DNA of 64,000 nucleotides from Streptomyces sp. NBC_01408 (GTDB taxonomy: Bacteria; Actinomycetota; Actinomycetes; Streptomycetales; Streptomycetaceae), in contig NZ_JAPEPJ010000003.1 in the NCBI RefSeq assembly GCF_026340255.1, positions 186,001 to 250,000 of the forward strand, read 5' to 3'. Position 1 is the first letter of the stretch. Each line of letters begins with the position of its first letter. Made by a program: the position numbers and the translations under genes. The notes beneath the pieces were generated by a model, which worked only from the letters and a program-made list of their open reading frames with translations, was not told where the DNA came from and searched no databases. Below are positions 8,645 to 17,122 of this stretch, piece by piece.

Positions 8645-8855
8645 CGGACCTCGGGAACGGGGGCGCTGGGGCGGCCGGGCGGACGGACCGGGCTCAACCG
8701 GTCCGACTGCGGCGGTATCTGAGGATGCCGATCATAACCAGCCATCCCGAAGAAACAGATAGGTGTCTTCCGCGGCCAAAGCGTGCTAGTGGCGGCGGAT
8801 CGTCCCAGGCGGGAGACCTGATCGGAACCCAACCGCGACGTCCCCGACACCAGGA

Positions 8856-8892
8856 CGGGCCCTCCCGACCGGCACGAGGTCGAAAGGGCCCG
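8856..8892 (-). terminator. Candidate terminator downstream of msrB
   Basis: An 8-bp perfect inverted repeat (8856-8863 and 8885-8892, CGGGCCCT/AGGGCCCG) with a 21-nt loop starts 19 bp beyond the msrB stop. There is no U-tract, so it is a weak call. The remaining gap up to the conservon start holds no recognisable gene. Confidence 0.4.
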
Positions 8893-8910
8893 CTACGGGC
8901 GCGTGCGGGG

Positions 8911-9324
8911 TCAGCCCCCGTCGGAGGCCGGGTTCAGCCGCAGGGAGATCGAGTTGATGCAGTACCGCTGGTCGGTGGGCGTGTCGTAGCCCTCGCCCTC
9001 GAAGACGTGGCCCAGGTGGGAGCCGCACTTCGCGCAGCGCACCTCGGTGCGGACCATGCCGTGCGAGGTGTCGGCGATCAGCTCGACGGCCTCGGTGTCC
9101 TTCGGGTCGAAGAAGGACGGCCAGCCGCAGTGCGACTCGAACTTCTCCGACGAGCGGAACAGCTCCGACCCGCAGCCACGGCAGGAGTAGACGCCCTCCG
9201 CCTTGGTGTCCGTGTACTCACCCCGGAAGGCAGGCTCGGTGCCCGCGAGCCGCAGCACCTGGTACTCGGACGGCGTCAGTTCCGCCTGCCACTGCTCGTC
9301 CGTCTTCTCTACCTCGTACGACAT
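8911..9324 (-). CDS. msrB: Peptide-methionine (R)-S-oxide reductase
   Basis: 137 residues, full length for MsrB. Reduces methionine-R-sulfoxide in proteins, repairing oxidative damage in the cytoplasm. Two CxxC pairs (C48/C51, C97/C100) form the structural zinc site. The catalytic Cys is C122 in QRYCINS; C66 in SHCGWPSFF is a possible resolving Cys. Signature blocks CGWPSFF, HGMVRTEVRC and GSHLGHVF are present. It starts 15 nt downstream of murC and is probably cotranscribed with it. Confidence 0.97.
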   Translation of the reverse strand: MSYEVEKTDEQWQAELTPSEYQVLRLAGTEPAFRGEYTDTKAEGVYSCRGCGSELFRSSEKFESHCGWPSFFDPKDTEAVELIADTSHGMVRTEVRCAKCGSHLGHVFEGEGYDTPTDQRYCINSISLRLNPASDGG

Positions 9325-9339
9325 CGTTCTTCCCGCTCC

Positions 9340-10737
9340 CTAGTTCGTCAGGCGGGCCAGGATGGCCGGACCGAGGTCCGTGACGTCACCCGCGCCCATG
9401 GTGAGAACGAGATCACCGGGCTTGGCCATTCCCGCGATGACGTCGGCGACGGCCTCCTTCGCGTGCTCCGCGGTGACGTCGGCGCCCGCCGCCCGGGCGG
9501 CGGCGATGATCAGCTCGCTGGTGATCCCCGGGATCGGGTCCTCGCGGGCCGGGTAGATGTCCAGGACCACGGAGGCGTCGGCGAGGGCCAGGGCCTGGCC
9601 CATCTCCTTGCCCAGTTCCTGGGTCCGGGAGAAGAGGTGCGGCTGGAAGACGACCAGGATGCGGGAGTCCCCGGCGGCGCCGCGGATGGCCTCCAGGTCG
9701 GCGGTCATCTCGGTGGGGTGGTGCGCGTAGGAGTCGATGACCTGGACGCCGGCCGCCTCGCCCTTGAGCTGGAGGCGGCGCTTGACGCCGGTGTACTTGC
9801 CGAGGGCGGAGGCCAGGTTGTGCGCGGGGATGCCGAGGGCGACACCCGAGGCGAGGGCGGCCACCGCGTTGTGCGCGTAGTGGCGGCCGGGCACGGAGAC
9901 GGTGAAGGTGAGCATCCGGCCGCCCAGCACGACGGTGACCTCGCTGGTCAGGCCGCGCGGGACGATCTTGACGATCTGGACGTCGGCCTCGGGCTCCTCG
10001 CCGTACGTGACGATGTCCAGGCCGGGGTTGCCGCTGACCCGGGCGGCGATCTCGGCCGCGCCGGCCTGGCCGTGGGCGACGACGAGGGTGCCGCCGGGCA
10101 CGACCTTGGAGACGAAGGTCTCGAAGGACTCGTAGATCTCCTCGATCGACGCGTAGTTCGCGTGGTGGTCGAGTTCCGCGTTGAGGATGATCGCGACCTG
10201 CGGGGCGTACTTGTGGAAGGTGCGGTCGCTCTCGTCCGCCTCGGCCACGAAGATGTCGCCCTCGCCGTGGTGGGCGTTGGAGCCGGGGGCGTCCAGGTCG
10301 CCGCCGATGGCGTACGAGGGGTCCAGGCCCAGTGCCGAGAGGGAGACCGCCAGCATCGAGGTGGTGGTGGTCTTGCCGTGCGTACCGGCGACGGCGATGG
10401 GGCGCAGGCCGTCCATCAGACGGGCGAGGGCGTCGGAGCGGTGCACGACGGGGATGCCCAGCTCGGCCGCGCGGGCCAGCTCCGGGTTGTCGGCGCGGAT
10501 GGCGCTGGAGACGACCACGCAGGTGGTGTCGGGGGCGAGGTTGCCGGCGGCGTGCCCGCCGTGGACCGTGGCGCCGTGGGCGCGCAGCGCCTGGGCGGTC
10601 TCGGAGTCACCGCGGGTGTCGCTGCCGGCCACCTGCGCGCCGCGCTGGGCGAGGATCTTCGCGATGCCGGACATGCCGGCGCCGCCGATGCCGATGAAGT
10701 GGGGCCGTTCCATGGCGGTCGGCAGGCCGGGCTTCAT
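9340..10737 (-). CDS. murC: UDP-N-acetylmuramate--L-alanine ligase
   Basis: 465 residues. Adds L-alanine to UDP-MurNAc in the first peptide step of peptidoglycan synthesis. N-terminal Rossmann segment HFIGIGGAGMSGIAKIL (about 13-29), the Mur ligase P-loop GTHGKTTTTSM, ADESDRTF in the central domain and DSYAHHPTEM in the C-terminal region are diagnostic of MurC. The ATG at 10737 is preceded by a TGGAG ribosome site; an internal Met before ERPHF is the alternative. Unlike the usual dcw location, this murC sits between a Usp-like gene and msrB, an arrangement I recall for Streptomyces. Confidence 0.97.
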   Translation of the reverse strand: MKPGLPTAMERPHFIGIGGAGMSGIAKILAQRGAQVAGSDTRGDSETAQALRAHGATVHGGHAAGNLAPDTTCVVVSSAIRADNPELARAAELGIPVVHRSDALARLMDGLRPIAVAGTHGKTTTTSMLAVSLSALGLDPSYAIGGDLDAPGSNAHHGEGDIFVAEADESDRTFHKYAPQVAIILNAELDHHANYASIEEIYESFETFVSKVVPGGTLVVAHGQAGAAEIAARVSGNPGLDIVTYGEEPEADVQIVKIVPRGLTSEVTVVLGGRMLTFTVSVPGRHYAHNAVAALASGVALGIPAHNLASALGKYTGVKRRLQLKGEAAGVQVIDSYAHHPTEMTADLEAIRGAAGDSRILVVFQPHLFSRTQELGKEMGQALALADASVVLDIYPAREDPIPGITSELIIAAARAAGADVTAEHAKEAVADVIAGMAKPGDLVLTMGAGDVTDLGPAILARLTN

Positions 10738-10797
10738 TCAGGTCGCTCCAGGATCGAGTGCTGTGCTTGTGCGCTTTCGAGCTCTGACGGCCCCAGC

Positions 10798-11265
10798 CTA
10801 TTCGTTGTGGGCGAAGAGCTTGAGCACCGGAACCCCTACCTTGTGTCGGGCGCGGGAGGCCCAGTCCCGGTGGAAGAACTCCTCCACGAAGTGCGGGGCG
10901 GTCAGGACGATCACCTCGTCGGCCCCGGTCTCCTCGACCACCGACTTCAGCTTGTCGAGCGGGTGGTCCTCTACGATCTGCCCGATGACGTTGGCGCCCT
11001 TCCTCCGCAGGGCCTCCATGGAGTGCTCCAGGGCCAGCTCGGCGGGGCCGCGGGCGTCCTCGCCCTCGGGTACGTCTCCCTCGCGGATGGCCTCGGGGAG
11101 CTCACCGAGCGCCACGTCGTCGATGGCGCGCAGCAGGCGGTCCTGGTCGCCGCGGGGTTGCATGAGGACGACGAAGGAGACCGAGTCGTCCCCGTGCAGG
11201 GTGGTGACGAAGTCCACGTCCACCGTGGTCAGCGGCTGCTCGATCATCAATACGCTCGTGAACAC
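10798..11265 (-). CDS. Small UspA-like conserved protein
   Basis: 155 residues from a GTG at 11265, chosen because AAGGAGA lies 9 nt upstream; the longer open frame begins in non-coding sequence. The C-terminal half has a universal-stress-protein pattern: IGQIVEDHPLDKLKSVVEE, GADEVIVLTAPHFVEEFF and a terminal strand VPVLKLFAHNE. The ATP-binding G-x2-G-x9-G(S/T) loop is not clearly present. Related Streptomyces proteins are sometimes labelled indole-3-glycerol phosphate synthase, which the sequence does not support. Upstream of murC by 60 bp, same strand. Role unknown; nucleotide-independent Usp-type stress protein is the best guess. Confidence 0.7.
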   Translation of the reverse strand: MFTSVLMIEQPLTTVDVDFVTTLHGDDSVSFVVLMQPRGDQDRLLRAIDDVALGELPEAIREGDVPEGEDARGPAELALEHSMEALRRKGANVIGQIVEDHPLDKLKSVVEETGADEVIVLTAPHFVEEFFHRDWASRARHKVGVPVLKLFAHNE

Positions 11266-11413
11266 GGACGCCCTCTCCTTCATGGGCCGAGGCCGGCCGG
11301 CCGGCCCCTGCGGAAACCATCCTGCCCCGCTGTCGCACGGGGCCTTGCGCAGACATGTCTGCCCAGTTATGTGCCCAGCAGAAGCTAAGCGGAACGAGAA
11401 ATTCCGCCCCTTG

Positions 11414-12187
11414 TCAGATCCGACGGTAGCTCGTGAAGAGGAACCCGGCCTCTTCCAGTACACAGGCGGGCGCGAGCCGGTGCGGAACCGCGACGGAGGG
11501 CCCGCCGGCGATCCGCTGGGCGTCGCCTGCCGTGAGCATCGGCGACAGCGTCAGGCACAGCTCGTCCAGCGCGTCGGCGGCCACGAACTGGCCCAGCAGC
11601 CGGGGCCCGCCCTCGGTGAGCTGGCGGCGCAGCCCCCGCCCGGCCAGCTCCCGTACCGCACGGGCCGGGTCCACGGCCGCACCGTCGCCCGCCACCACGA
11701 CCTCGACCCCCGCCTTGACCGCCTCGGCCACCCGGTCGGAGGGCGCGGTGGCGCCGGTGACCACCAGGGTGGGCACCAGGGGGGAGGTGAACAGGGGCAG
11801 CGTGAAGTCCAGGTCCAGGCTCGCGGTGACCACCGCGACGGCGGGGGCGGGGCCCTGTCCGGCGGCCGCACGGCGGGCCGCGAAGGCCTCCCGGGCGCGG
11901 GCCGGGCGGTAGCCCTCCTGGCGAACCGTTTCCGCTCCGACGACCACCACATCGGCCAGCGCCCGCAGGGTGCCGAAGATCCGCATGTCGGTCTCGCCGG
12001 AGATCGGCTGCGAACGGCCGTCGTGCTGGGCCGCGCCGTCCAGGGTGGAGACCATGTTCGCCCGCAGCCAGGAGGCCCCGTCGTCCAGCACGGGATAGGC
12101 GTAGGCCTCGGCCAGCTCGTCCAGCGACCACTCCCGGTCGGCCTGGGCTGCTGATGTCTGATCGGTCACAGGGAACAGGCGTCGCAT
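11414..12187 (-). CDS. Pyrimidine reductase family protein (RibD C-terminal-like)
   Basis: 257 residues. The DHFR-like fold of the RibD reductase domain is recognisable: LRANMVSTLDGAAQHDGRSQPISGETDMRIF near 42-72, VVVGAETVRQEGYRPA, and LTEGGPRLLGQFVAADALDEL near 190-210. RibD reductases reduce the ribosyl group of a riboflavin intermediate with NADPH. This stand-alone protein lacks the deaminase domain and is not in a rib operon, so its substrate is uncertain. Divergent from zapE, with only 36 bp between the starts. Confidence 0.85.
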   Translation of the reverse strand: MRRLFPVTDQTSAAQADREWSLDELAEAYAYPVLDDGASWLRANMVSTLDGAAQHDGRSQPISGETDMRIFGTLRALADVVVVGAETVRQEGYRPARAREAFAARRAAAGQGPAPAVAVVTASLDLDFTLPLFTSPLVPTLVVTGATAPSDRVAEAVKAGVEVVVAGDGAAVDPARAVRELAGRGLRRQLTEGGPRLLGQFVAADALDELCLTLSPMLTAGDAQRIAGGPSVAVPHRLAPACVLEEAGFLFTSYRRI

Positions 12188-12209
12188 CCGGGCAGTGTGC
12201 CACGCCCCG

Positions 12210-12215
12210 TAGAGT
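12210..12215 (+). promoter_or_regulatory. -10 box of a probable leaderless zapE promoter
   Basis: TAGAGT fits the Streptomyces TANNNT -10 and ends 8 nt before the GTG at 12224. No ribosome site precedes that GTG, so a leaderless transcript is the simplest reading. It falls in the 36-bp divergent spacer shared with the reductase gene. Confidence 0.45.
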
Positions 12216-12223
12216 TAAGAGCT

Positions 12224-13333
12224 GTGTCAACATCACTCTCCGCCCCCGGTGCCGCCCCCGGCCGGCCCCCGATAGCCGATGTGGGGCCCCAGGCCCTGTG
12301 CGCCCGCGAGCCCCGCGTGCCCGCCGAGCGGCTGGTGGCCGAGATGGTGCCGCCACCGCGCTTCGACTCCGTGCGCTTCGACACGTACGACCCGGACCCG
12401 ACCCAGCCGAGCCAGACCGAGGCCGTCACCGTGCTGAGCGGTTTCGCCGCCGGGCTCGGCGGGGCGCACGCGAGCGGCGCCGGCAAGCGCCGCTGGTTCG
12501 CCCGGGCCCCGAAGAACACCGCCCCCGCAGGCCCCCGCGGGGTCTACCTCGACGGCGGCTACGGCGTCGGCAAGACCCACCTCCTCGCCTCGCTGTGGCA
12601 CGCCACCCCGGCCGAGCCCGCGCTCAAGGCCTTCGGCACCTTCGTGGAGCTGACCAACCTGGTCGGCGCGCTGGGCTTCCAGCAGACCGTGCAGACCCTG
12701 GGCGGCCACCGGCTGCTGTGCATCGACGAGTTCGAGCTGGACGACCCGGGCGACACCGTGCTGGTCTCCAGCCTGCTCAGCCGCCTCGTCGAGCAGGGCG
12801 TGGCACTGGCCGCCACCTCCAACACGCTGCCCGGCAAGCTCGGCGAGGGCCGCTTCGCCTCCGCCGACTTCCTGCGGGAGATCCAGGGGCTCTCGGCGCA
12901 CTTCCGGCCGCTGCGGATCGACGGCCAGGACTACCGCCACCGCGGCCTGCCCGAGGCGCCGGCCCCCTTCTCCGACGAGCAGGTGACCAAGGCCGCGTAC
13001 GCGACCGAGGGCGCGAGCCTGGACGACTTCCCCGGCCTGCTGGAGCACCTGGCCCGGGTGCACCCGAGCCGCTACGGCGCGCTGACCGACGGGATAGCGG
13101 CGGTCTGCCTGACCGACGTCGGCCCGGTGCCGGACCAGTCCACGGCGCTGCGGCTGGTGGTGCTGGCCGACCGGCTGTACGACCGCGAGATCCCGGTACT
13201 GGCCTCCGGAGTGCCCTTCGACAGGCTGTTCAGCGAAGAGATGCTGAACGGCGGCTACCGGAAGAAGTACTTCCGCGCCATATCGCGGCTCACCGCGCTG
13301 GCGCGCGACGCGAAACCCCTGGTCTCCCAGTAG
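12224..13333 (+). CDS. zapE: Cell division protein ZapE (AFG1-like ATPase)
   Basis: 369 residues. AFG1/ZapE-family ATPase: Walker A YLDGGYGVGKTHLLASLW (about 108-125), Walker B LLCIDEFELDDPGDTVLV, sensor-like AATSNTLP, and an arginine-bearing C-terminus. In E. coli ZapE binds FtsZ and modulates Z-ring dynamics; mitochondrial AFG1 is linked to protein quality control. GTG at 12224 was chosen over an in-frame GTG at 12197 because of the -10 box just upstream. Ends before a strong hairpin terminator. Confidence 0.93.
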   Translation: MSTSLSAPGAAPGRPPIADVGPQALCAREPRVPAERLVAEMVPPPRFDSVRFDTYDPDPTQPSQTEAVTVLSGFAAGLGGAHASGAGKRRWFARAPKNTAPAGPRGVYLDGGYGVGKTHLLASLWHATPAEPALKAFGTFVELTNLVGALGFQQTVQTLGGHRLLCIDEFELDDPGDTVLVSSLLSRLVEQGVALAATSNTLPGKLGEGRFASADFLREIQGLSAHFRPLRIDGQDYRHRGLPEAPAPFSDEQVTKAAYATEGASLDDFPGLLEHLARVHPSRYGALTDGIAAVCLTDVGPVPDQSTALRLVVLADRLYDREIPVLASGVPFDRLFSEEMLNGGYRKKYFRAISRLTALARDAKPLVSQ

Positions 13334-13340
13334 GTTTGGC

Positions 13341-13370
13341 ACGGCCGGGCTCCTGCTGGCGCCCGGCCGT
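13341..13370 (+). terminator. Terminator after zapE
   Basis: Perfect 10-bp stem, ACGGCCGGGC (13341-13350) and GCCCGGCCGT (13361-13370), with a 10-nt loop, 8 bp beyond the zapE stop and followed by TTCCC. It separates zapE from the OsmC gene. Confidence 0.6.
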
Positions 13371-13395
13371 TCCCACTTCTGCGAAGGGATCCACC

Positions 13396-13824
13396 ATGGC
13401 TGCCACACGCAACGCACATGCCGTCTGGGAAGGCGATCTGCTCGAGGGCAAGGGCGTCGTCACCCTCGACTCGTCCGGTCTCGGCAGTTACCCCGTCTCC
13501 TGGCCGGCGCGGACCGACGAGGCGGCGAACGGGCGGACCAGCCCGGAAGAGCTGATCGCCGCGGCGCACTCCAGCTGCTTCAACATGGCCTTCTCGAACG
13601 TCCTGGCTAAGGCGGGCAACCCGCCGGCCAAGCTGACCACCTCGGCCGCCGTCACCTTCGTACCCGGCAAGGGCATCACCGGCATCCACCTCACCACCGA
13701 GGGCGAGGTGCCCGGCCTGGACAGCGACGCCTTCGTCGCCGCCGCCGAGGACGCCAAGGCGAACTGCCCGGTCAGCCAGGCCCTCACCGGTACGACGATC
13801 ACCCTGAGCGCGAAGCTCGTCTGA
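13396..13824 (+). CDS. OsmC family peroxiredoxin
   Basis: 142 residues. OsmC/Ohr-fold thiol peroxidase detoxifying organic hydroperoxides. The two redox Cys are C61 (AAAHSSCFNMA) and C124 (ANCPVSQAL), with Arg39 and the EE pair at 51-52 as catalytic partners. RTSPEELIAAAHSSCF is the signature. Initiator Met lies in ACCATGG with GAAGGGAT upstream. Monocistronic by the flanking hairpins. The OsmC subtype is more likely than Ohr from the HSSCFNMA context. Confidence 0.93.
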   Translation: MAATRNAHAVWEGDLLEGKGVVTLDSSGLGSYPVSWPARTDEAANGRTSPEELIAAAHSSCFNMAFSNVLAKAGNPPAKLTTSAAVTFVPGKGITGIHLTTEGEVPGLDSDAFVAAAEDAKANCPVSQALTGTTITLSAKLV

Positions 13825-13855
13825 CGGCTCCGGCTGGGCTCAAAGAGCCGGGGCT

Positions 13856-13945
13856 CCGCGCCTCAAACGCCGGCGGGGCTGGGTTGCCCTGCGGGCAACC
13901 CAGCCCCGCCAGGCACTTTCAGCCTCGCCGGCGTTTGAGGCGCGG
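13856..13945. repeat. Dispersed intergenic palindromic repeat, copy 1
   Basis: Nested palindrome. Outer arms at 13856-13881 and 13920-13945 share CCTCAAACGCCGGCGGGGCT and its complement with one mismatch over 26 bp. An inner perfect 18-bp stem lies at 13872-13889 and 13893-13910 with a TGC loop. It follows the OsmC stop by 31 bp and may terminate that transcript. The left-arm sequence recurs with 24 of 25 matches at 31095-31119. The rest of the gap up to 14085 holds GC-rich sequence without a recognisable gene. Confidence 0.75.
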
Positions 13946-14085
13946 GGTCCGGGGCGGAGCCCCGGGGCGGCCGGCAGGCCGCTGCCCCCGGAGCCGAGCC
14001 CCCGCAGGGACCCGGCAGGGCCAGTAGGGGGAACCCCGGCGAGGGAACGCCCGCCGCAGGCGGCCCGGTGTGGTACCACGGGCCG

Positions 14086-15429
14086 ATGTCCGTCCCCCGA
14101 CGCAGCCTGCTCGCCGCAGGCACCATCGCCTTCAGCGGAGCGCTCGGCGCCCTCTTCGCCGGCAGCCCCAGTGCCGCCCGGCCGACCCGGGGGTACGGGG
14201 CCCTCGTACCCGATCCGCGCGGGCTGCTCGACCTGCCGGCCGGGTTCTCCTACCGGGTGCTCTCGCGGGCGGGCGATCCGCTCCGCTCCGGCGAGGGAAC
14301 CGTTCCGGCCAACTGTGACGGCATGGCCGCCTTCGGCGCCGGCGCAGGCCGGGTGCGCCTGGTCCGCAACCACGAGAACCGCACCACCGCCGCACTGCGC
14401 GTCCCCGCCGTCGCGGGTCTGACGTACGACCCCGAGGCCCTCGGCGGCTGCACGGTCCTCGACCTCGGCCCGGACGGCCGGGTCACCGGCGAGCGCGTCG
14501 CGCTCGCCGGTACCGCCGTCAACTGCGCGGGCGGCCGGACCCCCTGGAACACCTGGCTGAGCTGCGAGGAGACCGAGGACCGGGCGGGCGCCTCCGGCTA
14601 CGCGCTGGACCACGGCTACGTCTTCGAGGTGCACCCCGCGGATCCGCACCGCTCCGGCGCCGTCCCGCTCACCGCCCTGGGCCGCTTCGCGCACGAGGCG
14701 GTCGCCGTGGACCCGTACCGCGGGGTCGTCTACGAGACCGAGGACGCCTTCGTCGAGCCCTTCGGGCTGTTCTACCGGTTCCTGCCGCGGCGCCCGCTGG
14801 GCGGGCCCGGCTCGCTGCGGGCGGGCGGCGCCCTGGAGGCCCTGCGCGTGCCCGGGGTCGCGGACCTGGCGGCGGTGGACGAGCCCGGGGCCGAGTTCCC
14901 GGTCGAGTGGGTGCCCGTACCGGATCCCTCGGCGGCCGGGACCCCGATCCGGCTCCAGGACTTCGGGCCGGGCGGGATCACCCACGCCCAGAAGCTGGAG
15001 GGCTGCTACTGGGGCGGGGGCCGCGTGCACTTCGTCTCCAGCTACGCCCGCAGCAGCGAGGGCGCGGCCGCCGACCACCACGGGCAGGTGTGGTCCTACG
15101 ACCCGCGCCGCGCCAGGCTCCGGCTCGACGTGCGCTTCGGCCCGGCCGCCGACGTCCAGCTGCCCGGGGACTCCCCCGACAACATCTGCCTGGCGCCGGA
15201 CGGCGGGCTGATGGTCTGTGAGGACGGCGGGGGCGCGCAGTACGTCTTCGGGGTGACTCCGGGCGGCGAGGTCTACCCGATGGCCCGCAACGCCGAGGAC
15301 ATCGGGCGGCCGGGGGCCCCGGAGTGGGGCGAGTTCGCCGGGGTCACCTTCTCGCCCGACGGGCGGACGATGTACGTCAACGCCTACACCCCGGGTACCA
15401 CCTTCGCGGTGACCGGCCCCTGGCACTGA
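14086..15429 (+). CDS. PhoX-family (DUF839) Tat-exported phosphatase-like protein
   Basis: 447 residues from ATG 14086, which places a twin-arginine signal at the N-terminus (SVPRRSLLAAG, then a hydrophobic stretch to about residue 31). An in-frame GTG 18 nt upstream is less likely. The body is a DUF839/PhoX beta-propeller: VRNHENRT, GGCTVLDL, NTWLSCEET, GRFAHEAVAVDP, YETEDAF and SPDNICLAPDGGLMVCEDG are conserved acidic metal-binding blades. PhoX enzymes are calcium-iron alkaline phosphatases of the periplasm or cell surface. No PHO box was identified upstream, so phosphate control is unproven. Confidence 0.88.
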   Translation: MSVPRRSLLAAGTIAFSGALGALFAGSPSAARPTRGYGALVPDPRGLLDLPAGFSYRVLSRAGDPLRSGEGTVPANCDGMAAFGAGAGRVRLVRNHENRTTAALRVPAVAGLTYDPEALGGCTVLDLGPDGRVTGERVALAGTAVNCAGGRTPWNTWLSCEETEDRAGASGYALDHGYVFEVHPADPHRSGAVPLTALGRFAHEAVAVDPYRGVVYETEDAFVEPFGLFYRFLPRRPLGGPGSLRAGGALEALRVPGVADLAAVDEPGAEFPVEWVPVPDPSAAGTPIRLQDFGPGGITHAQKLEGCYWGGGRVHFVSSYARSSEGAAADHHGQVWSYDPRRARLRLDVRFGPAADVQLPGDSPDNICLAPDGGLMVCEDGGGAQYVFGVTPGGEVYPMARNAEDIGRPGAPEWGEFAGVTFSPDGRTMYVNAYTPGTTFAVTGPWH

Positions 15430-15460
15430 CCCGCACCGGCACCCTGCGGACCGGCCCCGG

Positions 15461-16252
15461 TCAGTGCTTCCGGTTCCGTTCGAGGAAGTCGCCGATGAGC
15501 GTCGCCCACTCCTGCGGGCGCTCTGCGAACGGCAGGTGTCCGGTCCGGAGTTCGGCGACCTCGGCGGCGGGGACGGCGGCGGCGAGCTCCCGCTGGAGGC
15601 TCGGGGAGATGAGCGGGTCGGCGGTGGTGACGACGACGAGCGTCGGCACCGCGATACCGGCGAGGTCGCCGCGGACGTCGGCCCTGCGGACCAGGTCGAC
15701 CTGGTCCGCGGTGCCGACGGGGAGGAGGGGCGCGAGCTGCTCGGCGGCGGCATGGACCTCGGCCGGGGTGAGGGAGTTCAGGACCGGTTCGCTCAGCGCC
15801 ATCAGGTTCACGTACTGGGCGAGCACGGTGTGCTGACCGGACTCGAAGAGCTGGTGCCAGATGGAGGCGGCGAGGGAGGTGCGGGTGTCGGCGTACGCGA
15901 ACGTGGCACTCAGCACGAGTGAGGTGACCCGTTCCGGGTGACGCGCGGCGAGGCGGATCGCGACGGGTCCGCCCAGCGAGTACCCGCTGACCGCGAAGGT
16001 GTCGAGCCCTTCGGCGTCGGCCGCCGCCACCAGCTGATCCACGAGCTCGTCGATCTCCAGGGGCCCCTGGGCCTTCGGGGTGGCGCCGGCGCCGGGGTAG
16101 TCGACCCCGACGACGGTGTGCCGTGCGGCGAGCCCCTCCATGATCGGTCCGTAGTTGGCCTCGATGCCGCCGCCCGCACCGTGGGCGAGGAGGAGGCCGG
16201 GTCCGGCGCCGCGGACGGTGCGGGCGAAGGCGGCGGGCGTGGTCGTGGTCAT
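15461..16252 (-). CDS. Alpha/beta hydrolase
   Basis: 263 residues. Oxyanion segment LLLAHGAGGGIEANYG (about 20-35), nucleophile elbow SGYSLGGPVAI (Ser near 93), an acid in VVTTADPLISP and a final His in LRTGHLPFAERP form a complete triad. The family covers esterases, lactonases and perhydrolases, so the substrate is unknown. GAGGGAA lies just before ATG 16252. The gene is divergent from a TetR regulator, and the shared 125-bp region carries two copies of a palindromic operator-like motif, so this hydrolase is the likely TetR target. Confidence 0.88.
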   Translation of the reverse strand: MTTTTPAAFARTVRGAGPGLLLAHGAGGGIEANYGPIMEGLAARHTVVGVDYPGAGATPKAQGPLEIDELVDQLVAAADAEGLDTFAVSGYSLGGPVAIRLAARHPERVTSLVLSATFAYADTRTSLAASIWHQLFESGQHTVLAQYVNLMALSEPVLNSLTPAEVHAAAEQLAPLLPVGTADQVDLVRRADVRGDLAGIAVPTLVVVTTADPLISPSLQRELAAAVPAAEVAELRTGHLPFAERPQEWATLIGDFLERNRKH

Positions 16253-16291
16253 CGGAGTTCCCTCTCGTGGGTTCGGCTGGCCATCACTCAG

Positions 16292-16309
16292 CTTTAGCGG
16301 TCACTAAAG
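16292..16309. promoter_or_regulatory. TetR operator candidate 1 (hydrolase side)
   Basis: CTTTAGCGGTCACTAAAG is the centre of a perfect 17-bp inverted repeat (16281-16297 and 16304-16320, 6-nt spacer). The motif recurs at 16340-16357. Lying 40 bp upstream of the hydrolase start, it would cover that gene's promoter. Confidence 0.6.
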
Positions 16310-16339
16310 CTGAGTGATGGGCCGACCCTAACAGAGCTT

Positions 16340-16357
16340 CTTTAGCGATCGCTATGG
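16340..16357. promoter_or_regulatory. TetR operator candidate 2 (tetR side)
   Basis: CTTTAGCGATCGCTATGG shares 13 of its first 14 positions with site 1 up to TTTAGCGRTCRCTA and contains the perfect palindrome TAGCGATCGCTA. It overlaps the expected -35 of the leaderless tetR promoter (TAAACT at 16366-16371, 6 nt before the ATG), which fits autorepression. Confidence 0.55.
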
Positions 16358-16377
16358 GTTAGCGGTAAACTGCGGCC

Positions 16378-17028
16378 ATGAGCAGCGGACACACCCCGGC
16401 CGCGTCCGGACCCAAGCGGAGCCGACGCGCCTTCGACCGCGACAAGGCCCTGGCCGCGGCCCTGCGGGAGTTCTGGACCCACGGCTACGAGACGACGTCG
16501 GTCGCCTCGCTCACCGCGGCGATGGGGATCAACCCGCCGAGCCTGTACGCCGCCTTCGGCGACAAGCGGCAGCTGTTCGACGAGGCCGTGCGGCTCTACG
16601 TACGCACGCACGGAGCCCCGCCGCCCCCGGGCCCGGAAGCCCGCACGGACATCGCCGCGATGCTGCGGCACCTCGCCGCCGACTACACCGACCCGAGTCA
16701 CCCGCCGGGCTGCCTCATCATCACGGCGGCCACCAACTGCGGCCCCGGCTCGCAGGACGTGAAGGCCGAGCTGCGCGAAATGCGCGAGGCAACCAAGGCC
16801 TCGATCGCCAACCGCATCCGCGCCGACATCGACGCGGGCCTGCTACCCGCGCACGTGGACGCCGACGGACTGGCGGCCTTCTACGCCGCGGTCATCCAGG
16901 GGATGAGCCAGCAGGCGTGCGACGGGGCGGGGCGGGAAGCTCTGGATCGCGTGGTCGACGCGGCTATGGCGGCGTGGCCTCAGGCCCCGCACAAGCCGGC
17001 GCCGGCGCCCGTTCCGGATGCCGCGTAA
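16378..17028 (+). CDS. TetR/AcrR family transcriptional regulator
   Basis: 216 residues. The N-terminal helix-turn-helix covers about 20-65: AAALREFWTHGYETTSVASL and MGINPPSLYAAFGDKRQLFDEAV. The ligand-binding domain has PGCLIITAATNCGPGSQDV, resembling the AcrR branch with TetR_C-type Cys-containing helices. A TAAACT -10 box ends 6 nt before ATG, suggesting a leaderless mRNA. Divergent from an alpha/beta hydrolase, with paired operator motifs between them. Ligand unknown; a substrate or product of the hydrolase is a reasonable guess. Confidence 0.92.
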   Translation: MSSGHTPAASGPKRSRRAFDRDKALAAALREFWTHGYETTSVASLTAAMGINPPSLYAAFGDKRQLFDEAVRLYVRTHGAPPPPGPEARTDIAAMLRHLAADYTDPSHPPGCLIITAATNCGPGSQDVKAELREMREATKASIANRIRADIDAGLLPAHVDADGLAAFYAAVIQGMSQQACDGAGREALDRVVDAAMAAWPQAPHKPAPAPVPDAA

Positions 17029-17108
17029 GCCCTCGCGCCGCGCCGCGCCGCCCGAAGGCTGACTTCGACGTGGAGGAGTGCCGCATCCATCTTCTTTCCA
17101 CATAGTCA

Positions 17109-17114
17109 TATATT
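17109..17114 (+). promoter_or_regulatory. -10 box of the deacetylase gene
   Basis: TATATT in a conspicuously AT-rich patch (17101-17120), ending 8 nt before the GTG at 17123. No ribosome site is visible, so the transcript is probably leaderless. Confidence 0.4.
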
Positions 17115-17122
17115 TTGCGTAC

